DNA from: Paramyrothecium sp. XJ0827
Taxonomy: Eukaryota; Ascomycota; Sordariomycetes; Hypocreales; Stachybotryaceae
Assembly (NCBI GenBank): GCA_020881915.1
Contig: JAJFPB010000002.1
Coordinates: forward strand, 5,405,001-5,469,000
Reading direction: 5' to 3'
Length of the DNA: 64,000 bases
The position numbers were made by a program, and so were the translations under genes. Below the pieces are notes generated by a model. That model searched no databases, was not told the DNA's origin, and worked only from the letters and a program-made list of their open reading frames with translations. Below, piece after piece: positions 47,439 to 57,561 of the stretch. Numbering within the stretch: the stretch's first letter is position 1; the number at the start of each line of letters is the position of its first letter.

Positions 47439-49633
47439 ATGGAGTCCGCTCTTTCAGTCGTGTACCCCGACGTTGACAACCGACTCGTACCTGCAAAACT
47501 GTGCCTAACATGCCGGCAATTTTTCGATTCGCCAGTAGACACCTCGACAACTGAGAAATACAAAGAAATCGTCCATAGTCGAGACCTTTCTTCCTTGAAG
47601 ACTAGGGCGATCGCAGGATGTGCGGTCTGCCTTAATATGAACCATCTACTGCAAGGTTGTCTGGAAGAGTTGCCCGACACTGATACCGGTGCCTTCTCAT
47701 TCTCCGTCTTACCCCGGCATCCTACCAACCCCAAGCCCGCAGGGGCATGGGGTCTTTCTTCAATCCTTGACGCTGGACTGTCTCTTTTGCGGGCCGAGAG
47801 TAGAGCGAAGCCAAGCTGGGAGCTATTCGGTCTTCTCGGGTCCAAGCCCATCCATGGTCTCGGTTACTCACTAATCCCTGCAGAATGTAAGTGTCTATAG
47901 GATATTAGGCTACAGACATAGACCCACGTTGTGCAGTGTCAACTGACAACTCGTGTCTAGATGCAATCGACAGCTTAGAGTTTCCTGGAAACGAGTCCCA
48001 AGCTGGACAGTATGGTATTGGTCCATCGACCGACTGCTCATCGAGCCGCAACTTGGTGCGCCAATGGCACTTTGACTGTGTGAAAAACCACCCGGCGTGT
48101 CGAAGGAAGGACTCAAGCAGAAACTGGATGCCTACTCGGCTCCTGGAGATTCGATCAGATTCTGAGACTTTTCGAGTTGTAGAAACCACATCTCTTGAGG
48201 TCAAAGCTCCTTATGTTGCCCTCAGCCACTGTTGGGGAGGTGCAGACATTATGACGTTGAACAGCGCCACTGCCGATGAACTCAGCAGTGGCATGTCCAG
48301 CTCTTGCCTGCCCAAAACATTTCAAGATGCCCTATCCGTTTGTGGTTGGTTGGGATACCGATATCTTTGGATCGATTCCCTCTGCATTCAACAAGACTCC
48401 CATGATGATTGGTTGGCAGAAGCCAATGTAATGGCAGAGGTCTATAGCCACGCTGCCCTTGTAATTGCGGCAGCACATGGTGAAAATGCGCATCGGGGTT
48501 TGTTCGTTCAACGAATCCCTTACGCTCTAGCAGCTCCGCTGGTCCGCTGCTCCTGGGCATGTGATGGGTCACCCCAATGGTACTATTTGGTCAACTTGAG
48601 GATGTGGTCAAGCGGCGTTACTCATTGTAAGCTTTCCACACGAGCGTGGACCGTGCAAGAGCGCTGCCTGTCCTCAAGAATCATCTACTTTTCGGACCAA
48701 CAGATATTTTACCGCTGCGCAACTGCGGATGTTTGCGAGGCCTTTCCGGCTAAGGAAACGCCGGTTGGATTAGAAGACTTCTCAGTCCGATCCGTTCACA
48801 AAGACTGCGATCCACAGAGGTTGTGGCGGTTTGCTGCGCAAGCCTATTCCGGAACGTCACTCACAAAAGACACGGATAAGCTAGTCGCTATAGCAGGCGT
48901 TGCTCAGAAGATGTCGCTTATGATGGATGACGAATATCTTGTTGGCCTTTGGCGGTCGAACCTGATCCACGAGCTGTTGTGGCAGGGTCATGGAGTTGGA
49001 GGCATACGTTCTAGGCCAGAGCCATGTCTTGCGCCGACTTGGTCATGGCTTTCTCTTAAAGGAGTTGGCGTCGATAGTATTTCTGGGTCGTGCGACTCCC
49101 AATGCGAGCATCACATTGAGATCATCGAAGCAGAAGTGGAACTTGCCAATCCGAAAAATCGCTACGGGGATATCCTGGCGGGCTCTGCTTATATCCAGAT
49201 ACGTGGACGACTAAGGCCAGCGTTCTGGTCGTTGAAAAGAGACTACTCACCAACAGATTGGAGAAGATACCAAGTCACGATCGACAAGCTCGATGCTGGA
49301 TGGGCAAGGATCCCGGGGCTTGATGACACAGATTTGGGTCTAACTCACCCCGACACAATTGACCCGTCCATCGTGTGGCTTGAGATATTCCTACTCCCGA
49401 TCAAAACCTCTAGAATGAATGGGAAAAGCGATTGCCTTATTCTCACACCGAAGATAAAAGACGCAGAGATGTATGAAAGAGTCGGTATAATTAACTGCAG
49501 GAATCCGGATGCAAAAATATTCAAGCGTCGTGTGCAGAGGCATGCCAGCGGAACTGCCTCTGTTCAGAATTCGGTGACTGCGGATGAGAATGAATGGGAA
49601 GATATCCCTATACAAGACCTCATTCTTGTATAG
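47439..49633 (+). CDS. HET-domain protein 3
   Basis: Two exons (47439-47886, 47961-49633) give 706 aa. The N-terminus (~150 aa) carries paired Cys motifs (LCLTCRQFF, AGCAVCLNM) often seen ahead of HET domains. The HET domain follows: YVALSHCWGGADIMTLN, LPKTFQDALSVCGWLGYRYL, WIDSLCIQQDSHDDWLAE, MAEVYSHAALVIAA, and LSTRAWTVQERCLSSRIIYF. The C-terminal half has the conserved DKLVAIAGVAQKM and APTWSWLSLKG blocks. By family it is an incompatibility/cell-death effector. It differs from the two other HET proteins in architecture, so the three are not recent tandem copies. Confidence 0.93.
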
Positions 49634-50601
49634 AGATGAAGGGGGAAAAATTATGATAGGGGATTTTAAGACCGGTTAGCATCTCAATCTTCACAAGCCC
49701 TAGCGAAGGACTAGCCAGAAACCACATCTTTAGTAGGCCTAATAGCATTGGCCGAAGAGTCACAGCATAGTGGCGAATCTTAATATGTCACATTTGCTCC
49801 AGCACATCCTTATTACATGTTGAGCCCGGTTGGCTCCGGGACGGGTAGCGAGCTATCTTGCCAACACAAGAGTTTCGGAATACCATCTCCCTGTCGAGCT
49901 TCAAGAAATCAGTAGTACAGGCATTCAGTCCGGTGTTGCAGGCTATTGTTAATGAGTTTCATGGGATATTTCGACGGACGCCAAGTGGTACTGTTCGACG
50001 CCAATGCTATATGGGAGCACTGAACCACGCGCGCCCTCCTACGTGCTTTAGGGAGGACTGCAATTATGGTTGGACCTGCGGGCCAGACACCGCTCGCCAT
50101 AGCATAGCAGGCCTCCGGCTGAGCGAGAACACCTTTCTCGGCCTCGCTTGGACGTATATTGGTATGATGCTCAGGTAGTTTAGCCAGCCAATATACTGTC
50201 TCAGCAGCTGCCGGAAATGTTCTTTGCTCCCCCAACTGCATTCATAGATTTAGGCAGTGGAGAGCCTTATCATCTTGGTAAGCGTGATCAGACTTGCCGC
50301 ATGCCCCTTTGCGATTGGCATGCGGCATACTGAGTCTCCAATCAGCGATGGCCCTTTTCAGCTTCTCTTCGCCTCACACAAGTAGACGAATCACCTTTCG
50401 TCGTCCATTGTGCAGAGCCCCAAAAGCTCGACGATCAGTACTATATATAGTGCTGTGTTGCAGCCGATCTTGATATGAAGCAGCCAATTGAGGTGGTCGA
50501 TAAGGGATCAGGCTGTGTCGCGTCTTATAAAAGGACGGTTGAATTGCCAGCCCACGGCTGCTTCCAAACGACACCCGCAAATTATTATTCACATTCCAGC
50601 C
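49634..50601. other. Intergenic between HET protein 3 and the membrane protein
   Basis: No supported gene. It contains the promoter of the following gene. Confidence 0.5.
50442..50449 (+). promoter_or_regulatory. TATA box of the membrane protein gene
   Basis: TATATATA, 153 bp upstream of the ATG at 50602. Confidence 0.5.
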
Positions 50602-53038
50602 ATGGATGCCACAACCTCCCAGTACCCAGTCTACATTGGCGTTTGGACTAACTGGTCCTATGGCAGAGTACTTGGCAGTACACTCACCCTGACGAAGGAG
50701 GGCGGTGCTCTCCTCATCGCCTTCTTGGCCTTCTTGGCCTTCTTTGTCGCGCTCGTCGGTACTCAAGTATGGAGGATCATCTGCTTTCTTCTCTTCAAAG
50801 CCTTCTCAGCCGCGACGCCGCAGGATGCTCTATACGGGCAAAGGCAGGCAATTCTGCGCAACTATACAAGTCCCTTGGGGACCGCCTGGACTTTGGTCCA
50901 AATACTGCATGCTTGGACGACACCTGCTGCCAAGAGCAATCGATCCAAGCCCTTCGCGCGAATCCTGCCACTTTTGTTCAGTACCATCCTTATTGCCCTC
51001 GCTTTGACTGCTGCCTCCGGTTTTTCTTCGCAGATAGCTCGGGGAAACGAGGTCCTGATTCACAGTCCGCTCTGCGGCATCATTCGAGAAGACGCCTTTA
51101 CAAATGAGACGAACTTTTTCACGCTCTACAGTCCATACCGCCGACGTCAGAGAGAACAGGCAGCAGAGTATGCTCAACGATGCTACGAGTCTGATGACAG
51201 GTCTGAAGCCTGTAACACGTTTCCGCGTGCAGCGTTACCTGTGCCGGTGGCTTCGAATGCAAGTTGCCCGTTTGAAGACTCACTCTGTATCTCCCAGAAC
51301 CCCAATGTTGTGGTGGAATCAGGCCCAATCGATAGTCTCGCAGATCTCGGGTTGAACTGGCCGAGTCAAGCAAGATTCCAATTGTATCATAAAATGCATT
51401 GTGCTCCACTGGTCACTTCGGGCTTCAGATCCAGCTACGTATCTGGAAACAGTACGTACACGCGTTACCAATACGGCGATCAATTTTACGCCGCCGTCCG
51501 ATTGCAACTGCACTGTAGCGGTGAACGATCGTCTCACGACACGGACTACGCTGGTTGAGAATGGGACTTTCTTTCAACCATTTCAGGACTATAGTGTCAT
51601 GTAAGAGATCATCACCTTCCTGATACCTCTTGTGGTGCTGACATGAGAAAATAGCAGTATATGGGCTCAGTTTTCCCGTGGACTTTTCGGTGCCAGACTG
51701 GTCTTTGTTCACGCCCATTTCCGGGCTCCAAAAGCATCAAGGAGATTTAACCTTGACCTTTCTATTCCCCAATGAGGTCATGTTTACTCAGAGGTCAGAG
51801 GATGATTGGTATCGAGCCACTACACCCCTTCAGAGAGGTTTTCAAAACATCGCTGGCCAAGGCAAAGATGTAGCGCTTACTCTTTACGCAGCCGAAGAGC
51901 CCGCGTGGCCCATGGGTTGCGTTGAGCAATTTCAGATATGCAAGCAAGACTACTGCACGGGTTGGGGCTCCCGAAATGACACAGTCCGAGGTATTTACAG
52001 AAATACCGACATGCGCTCAAAGTTCCTCGGGCTTGCCTCGGTCATTGACTTGATGGTGCATCCATCTAATATGATCACGGCTCTCGGGAAAGACTCACTT
52101 GCTTCCCGCTACAAAGCAGCGGATTCAATGCAAGTGGGCGCGAAAAAGAATGAGTGGCACTTGGACGTGATCCATTGGACTTCGACCATCCTGGCCGCCC
52201 TCCAGTCTCAGCTTGTCGAGATCGCCAGCGGGCTGGAGATCGACAATCCGGAGCTTGAAAATTACATAACCCGAGCCGATGAAACAGAGCATAAGCAATA
52301 TTGCGGCAGCCAGGTACATATAAGGGCCCTTCTTTTTTTATTGAGATGGTATGACTGACACAGTTTCAGAAAATCCGCAGTCCGGCCTACACGTCGTTCA
52401 GTATGCTAGGCCTCCTCTGCGTGCTGTTTGGTGGCAGCATAATAATAGTCATCTCTGCAACGATTGAATCAGTCGCAGATCTCGTTCAGAAATGGGTGCT
52501 CCGAAGACCAAGCAGCTACTTTAGGCTTGAATGGCGTGCCAATCATGCACTGCATCTGCATCGACTTGCTCATGCGGAGATAGCTGACTGGAAAATTAGT
52601 CGATGGGATCTTCCCATTATTAATCGAGAATCTAGACTGGCGATCTTTGATACATCAGAGCAAGAGGGCCTTCCACGTTTTGAAAAGCTCACCAGAGACA
52701 GTCCAATGATCGAGGGCCCTATCCAAGACAACATGCTAAAAATTGGTATGCCTAGAGCTGACGAGGCCTCGGGCAATGATCGTACAGATCTGAGGAATTC
52801 CGCGACGATTAGCTCAAAAACTACTCACTCGTCACTAATGTACGGCAGAGACTCCAGCCAAGACGATGCATTCACCAACGACAATAGCCCAGATTCGGCG
52901 GCACGTGTTTCTGTCTTGACTGAGAATCCTGGCCTCTCCACCAGTGGGGATAATGCAGAGGACCATGAAGACATTCAAAGGCACCAGTCAGGCTCTTCCG
53001 ACGCAACTGCGTCGGCGATTCGAACAGAGTTTGTGTGA
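50602..53038 (+). CDS. Large multi-pass membrane protein, function unknown, with disrupted middle
   Basis: From ATG 50602 the protein has N-terminal helices (LLIAFLAFLAFFVALVG, IICFLLFKAF, LPLLFSTILIALALTA). A large extracellular-type domain rich in Cys and N-glycosylation sites follows (EACNTFP, NASCPFEDSLCIS, MHCAPLVTSGF). Further on come DLTLTFLFPNEVMFT, a C-terminal helix MLGLLCVLFGGSIIIVI, and an acidic tail ending at 53038. The last intron (GTACAT at 52313 to the AG before AAAATC, ~52371) rebuilds YCGSQKIRSPAYTSFS. Between about 51450 and 51660 the frame is lost. One long intron, two odd introns, or a one-base slip at a TTTT run could each explain it. Proteins of this type are common in fungi near HET genes; their function is unknown. 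Confidence 0.7.
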
Positions 53039-54222
53039 GGGACAACAATAGCATATGTAATGCTTGATGACGGACGAAGATGGTATGGTTCCAACTTGAG
53101 TATCTTTAATTTTGTCCGCTCTTTTGCTCTGTATTTTGGGCTCGAAAGAACTATGGTACCTGGTCCATGAAGACTTTGCCCATGATGTGATAAATTACGC
53201 TGGATTGGCATTGAAGCCCAGAAGATGGACACTTCAGTTGACAAATCTATCATTATTCTTTCGGCTCGCCAACTAGCGCAACTCGATGAATGCACGTTAA
53301 ATAGCCAGGGGAAATTATGGTCTTTTCATTCATACAATCCACCATAACTTCATTCACTCTATCTGACATGACCATCCTCGGTTTTCAATTAATTTGTATA
53401 TAATCATCATCCTCATCAGCTCAATCTCCCGAGGTTAAGTCATGGGAGCTTCAGCCACAGTTCAGGGCTGCTCACATTGGCCGTGGCTCAGGCTGTCCCG
53501 CCCATGGTTCAGTTCTAAAAGCGGAAATGAACTCCGACTGGAAGTTTCTCAATAGTGTCTTCATTTGCGAAACTTAGCATGCCTCCATCCAGAAATCGCT
53601 TATTTGACAATCCCAAAGGTGCCAAAAGGTGGCCAGAATACCCAATATCGAGATTTCCTACGCAGCTACAGCGGCTACAGCTGCTACGGCCGCCATAAAG
53701 AACCCACGGAGCAGTTATGGGTAAGTGTTGCAGAAGTATTCTTCCTCAATGTGCCCAAGAGCATCTTTTGCCTCTTGTCTTACATGCGTGTTTAGAGCAG
53801 AGTATGGAGTTGAGGGATGTCGTATTCAAGTACTGCCAAGCCATGACTACCTCTCCTCAATAGGCTCACCGCTCTTCGATACGTTTGTCGGTCCTTAATG
53901 GGTTGACCAATACCAAGTAAGATTTTGTAGGTGTTATTGCTGGTCGCCTTGAGCATGTGGAATGAAACTCATTGCATTCTGACTCAGAAAATAATCGGCA
54001 AAGATGTTAGGACAACATTATGCATAATCTAGCCAGTTTTATATTCTCATTTGATCACGCGATAAAGCGTGCAGGACATGAGGTAAGTGTTCTATAGAGA
54101 ATCTCGACTTGATGCAGGCTGTGTCTCCATTGAGTGGCAACCCACGTCAAGGCATTGTGTTATCATCAACTTTGCCTCCTTCTCATCCATCGTCTCCACT
54201 GCGGTGGATCCAACCTCTGTAA
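53039..54222. other. Intergenic, nothing recognised
   Basis: AT-rich sequence between the membrane protein and the tRNA gene. No gene is supported. Confidence 0.5.
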
Positions 54223-54303
54223 GGCAAAGTGCCAGAGTGGTTAATGGGTATGACTAGAAATCATATGGCTTCGGCCGCACAGGTTCGAATCCTGTCTTTG
54301 TCG
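54223..54303 (+). tRNA. tRNA-Ser (anticodon AGA), intronless
   Basis: Full cloverleaf. The acceptor arm is GGCAAAG with CTTTGTC (one G-U pair). The anticodon arm TATGA-CTAGAAA-TCATA carries AGA at 54256-54258. A long variable arm, GGC-TTCG-GCC, is the class II mark of serine tRNAs. The T arm ACAGG-TTCGAAT-CCTGT supplies the B box, and the discriminator base is G. CCA is not encoded. It reads UCU, and by inosine UCC, codons. A T-rich Pol III terminator follows within about 10 bases. Confidence 0.96.
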
Positions 54304-54307
54304 AGGA

Positions 54308-54320
54308 TTTTCTTTTTTGC
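54308..54320 (+). terminator. Pol III terminator of tRNA-Ser
   Basis: TTTTCTTTTTT-type T-runs begin a few bases after the tRNA 3' end. Confidence 0.7.
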
Positions 54321-54854
54321 TGTCTTTTTGCTCTCATCGAGAGAGCCAAGTAAGCTGAATGGGAGTCCGCGACATTCGCTCGACTTTCCACCAACGACTC
54401 TGTGAAGAACGTCAGCCGCATTAAGGCCCACAGCTTTGGAGCTATCGGAATGTCGTCAAGTGAATTGGAGAAGACGGCTTGCTACCCTTTTTGCGTAACT
54501 GAAAATTGGAAAATCTCCTCTGGGCATGCATTTCATCTGGCGATTAGGCGGGAACGGCATAGTGATTGCATTACCTGTTGCGCGCACAGGCAACCAGGCT
54601 GGTGCACTTTGCCTACCAACCCCTTCTTTGATGCACTCATGATAGCAGAAGATGTGATGATAGAAGATGGTATTGATAAGGCTAATTCCCTATAAACTTC
54701 CTCGTCGCACATAAGTCTTTATTTTGTAATTGAAGAAGAAGAAACGCCATGCTAAATGCCCGGTTGGTCCAAGACCGCAATAGTTTATGCCGCTGTGTAT
54801 AAGCAAAGTACTGTTATATGCCCCTTCTAAATGCTCCGTATCATATGTCTTACT
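54321..54854. other. Intergenic, nothing recognised
   Basis: No gene is supported between the tRNA and the pseudogene. Confidence 0.5.
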
Positions 54855-55440
54855 TCAAAGAAAAGAGGCTGAGATGACGATATTGTCTACAGCATACTGC
54901 TTGACAAGCACGGCATCGTCAAAGATGATCTACCCACCAGGAACGCAGTTGTGAGGCAGGAGGACAGACACGCCGGTCCCCTGAACGCGAGCGGTGTTCC
55001 AGTTGCACGTCAAACTGATCTGAACCCAGTTGTTGATGACGCTGGTTCCGGTCCTCGAGGTGACGCTGAACTAGCTTGTAGGGCCCGAGTTGCAGCCCGC
55101 GTAGATAACTGGGCATGTAAGGCTGCTTTGCTGGGTCTAAACAGTGTACAGGTACTTTTGGTTTGCCTCAACGGTGACCGCCTGGTACAAGCCGCTGACA
55201 GCCCGAGAGTTGACGGTGATGAGGCCGGACTGGCTGCCCGAGCGCGAACTCGAAGCATCGATGGTTGGGGTGCCGCCGGTGAGAACCGGGACCCAAGGGG
55301 ACAAGGAACCGGTGTTCTCGAAGCAATTGTTGGTGAGCAGGCCCGTGGGTTCAGCCGGGGTTTCAGATGTGGTGGTCGTAGTCGTAACCGTTGATAGTGG
55401 TAGCAGGCTTGGTCACAGTCACGGTGGTTGTAGAGTCACG
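54855..55440 (-). pseudogene. Decayed extracellular carbohydrate-binding-like protein with RIP-type stops
   Basis: On the minus strand a Thr-rich linker (TTTVTVTK) leads, after one frame slip near 55391, into one long reading frame. It resembles a CBM4/9-like jelly-roll module: LLTNNCFENTGSLSPWVPV, SGLITVNSRAVSGLYQAV, VINNWVQISLTCNW, and a closing IIFDDAVLVKQ. The frame is interrupted by TAG at 55137-55139, 55071-55073 and 54930-54932, yet stays in register to a final stop at 54855. Each TAG can be read as a former CAG (Gln), the CpA-to-TpA change typical of repeat-induced point mutation. No start codon or signal peptide remains. It was probably a secreted or cell-surface glycan-binding protein. 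Confidence 0.7.
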
Positions 55441-56072
55441 CAATCCTGGTCGCAGAACAACCGTCAACCAGGAAGCGGTTCATAGTATATATGCTACCAA
55501 ATTAACTTATTAAATAATTCAGGGATCATTCTGTGACCATTTTGCCATTAATTTGCTAGAATTCTGCTACTACTAGCTAGTAACATACTTGAAGACTATT
55601 AAAAAGATGAAGGATGAGCTCCAAGACATTCCCATGGATTGGGAATGGGAAGACAGCACAGGATACATAAGCCCCTTTGACGATAAGCCCAAGCACTGAC
55701 TCGTAAAAAAAATCTCAGAAAACACCAACACTTTTAGTCCGCAGACGTTTATCTGTGGGCTGTAGCCTGGTGCGGTTAAGTCTGAATGTTGTTGGCCTCA
55801 ATGCAACCTCGGCTCATCTCACAACACTGCGTTATGCTGTTCGATTTACCAGGTTCTAGTCAGATCGACCCAATTGGAATTAACTGTTGGCCGGGGAGCC
55901 AACACCTTCAACCAACAAATAGTAAGCGTCAGCATGGGCATGAGAACAGCCATGCGAATCTTGTTCACCCTCCCCCTTTTTCTGTTCAACATCATCGTCG
56001 GCGAGACCATCTATTTCTCCTCCACCCTGAACAACTCCGGACGCTCCTGAAACCGGGCACACCAGCGATACC
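55441..56072. other. Intergenic, promoter of the isochorismatase-like gene
   Basis: AT-rich in its first half. No gene is supported. Confidence 0.5.
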
Positions 56073-56723
56073 ATGGCCAACAACACCACCAACCCTAGCG
56101 ATCCGGGCCACTACCCCGCATCTCAGACTGCCCTGCTGTTCCTTGATTACCAGAACATCCTCGTCAACATGATCCCTGACCCAATCCGAAAGCAGACGCT
56201 AGTCGATTCAGCGAATGCTTTGCTGGCCGCCGCTCGCAAAAGCCACGTTCCTATAGTCCACTGCCTCGTCGACACAACCATCGACCCACCTACCACCAAC
56301 AAGGTCCACGAGCAGTGGCTTGCCGTTCACAAGCCCGCACTCGAGTCGATGCCTGAGTTGGCCGCCGAGTACCACGAGTTCGCGCCCTCCAACTCTACTG
56401 CTGATGAGGGCCATGAGAGTACATCCTTCCGGCCGCCTGGCTATCGCTCCGCATTTGCGAATGCACACCTCTTACCGTTGTTACGCGAGACGCTCGGTGT
56501 CACCCACCTGATCATTGGCGGCATCGCCACCAGCGGCGCTGTTTTGGGCACAGCTGTTCAAGGCACCGACCTGGGCTTTGTCGTCTCGGTTATTGAGGAC
56601 GCCGTCTGGGACCCTAATGAGACACTCCATCGAGTTCTTATTGATACCGCCTTTCCTTCGCTGGCATGGGTCGCGACCACAGAGCAAGCTGTCGGCTACT
56701 TGACCAGCAAGTGCAATACTTAG
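56073..56723 (+). CDS. Isochorismatase-family (cysteine hydrolase fold) protein lacking the nucleophile
   Basis: An intronless frame of 216 aa. The fold is evident from ALLFLDYQN (the family Asp at residue ~25), SHVPIVHCLVD, and FRPPGYRSAFANAHLLPLL. LGVTHLIIGGIATSGAVLGT follows, then the trailing DLGFVVSVIEDAVWD. In active isochorismatases and nicotinamidases the segment after GIAT carries the catalytic Cys; here the aligned residue is Ala (GIATSGAVLGTA). The usual Lys ahead of the SAF block is also not evident. A non-hydrolytic or altered role is therefore likely. Cytosolic, since no signal peptide is present. Confidence 0.88.
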   Translation: MANNTTNPSDPGHYPASQTALLFLDYQNILVNMIPDPIRKQTLVDSANALLAAARKSHVPIVHCLVDTTIDPPTTNKVHEQWLAVHKPALESMPELAAEYHEFAPSNSTADEGHESTSFRPPGYRSAFANAHLLPLLRETLGVTHLIIGGIATSGAVLGTAVQGTDLGFVVSVIEDAVWDPNETLHRVLIDTAFPSLAWVATTEQAVGYLTSKCNT

Positions 56724-57561
56724 GATAGTCAGAGTAATTACCTGCTAGCAACAATTTCACAGGGCTGTTCCCTCTCCTGAAAACCTCAACTATGAAAGGC
56801 TCGTTGTGGTGCCGGAAATCGGTATAGAACCAGGCATTAGATGCTATATGCAGAGACGTGGAATGTTGACCTACGGAGAGAGGCCCACGTTAGACTTGTG
56901 CACGTTCAATTGATCACGACTTGGCTCATGGCCTTTTTGCTCGTGTGCTCAGCTTGGGGCAGAGAAGCAGGAAATTTTACTTCGAGGGGGTTGAGGTAGG
57001 TAGAGGCTCTTGAAACCTTCAATGCCCAAGTTCCAATGCAGAGCGGCAGAATGATTTGACGCTCTTTGGCGATCCTAGTACTACATGCCACATCTCCAAC
57101 TCCATCTCCTACGAGGACAAGATACCCGTCGTATTATTCACGAGCTGAGAGATGAGTACTGCTCGTGTCTCATTGCAGTAGACCCTGTTTGAGTAGTCAC
57201 AACATTCATTAATTGCCGCCCTGATGACAGTGGCATCCTCAGCGGGCAGGGCGGCTACCAAAGAGGCCCCATTTTTCTACTGGTACCAGCCAGCATAACC
57301 CGCATCTAATCAATTCTACTAATCGTCTCCAGAAGCTTCACGTAGCTGACACTGTAATGACTTAGTCTAGCAAACATCTCGGCACCAGAGGGCACAGTAC
57401 CTTTGCCATCATCATTACCCCTATGTTTGGTTTTATTGAAGAAATGGTTACATCTCTACCTCTTTATTTTGCAATCAAGAAAAGCATATGATGGATTGAT
57501 TGAAGTGTATTGCCAAAAATAGCATCCGACGTAGAAAAGCCGTGTAGTTTACCTCTTAGCT
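56724..57561. other. Intergenic, convergent 3' flanks
   Basis: Between the isochorismatase-like gene and the GH3 gene. Nothing else is seen. Confidence 0.5.

Noticed and set aside
49858..50178. Open frame between HET protein 3 and the membrane protein with several Cys
   Set aside because: No ATG at a sensible place, no signal peptide, and no family resemblance. A chance frame is likely.
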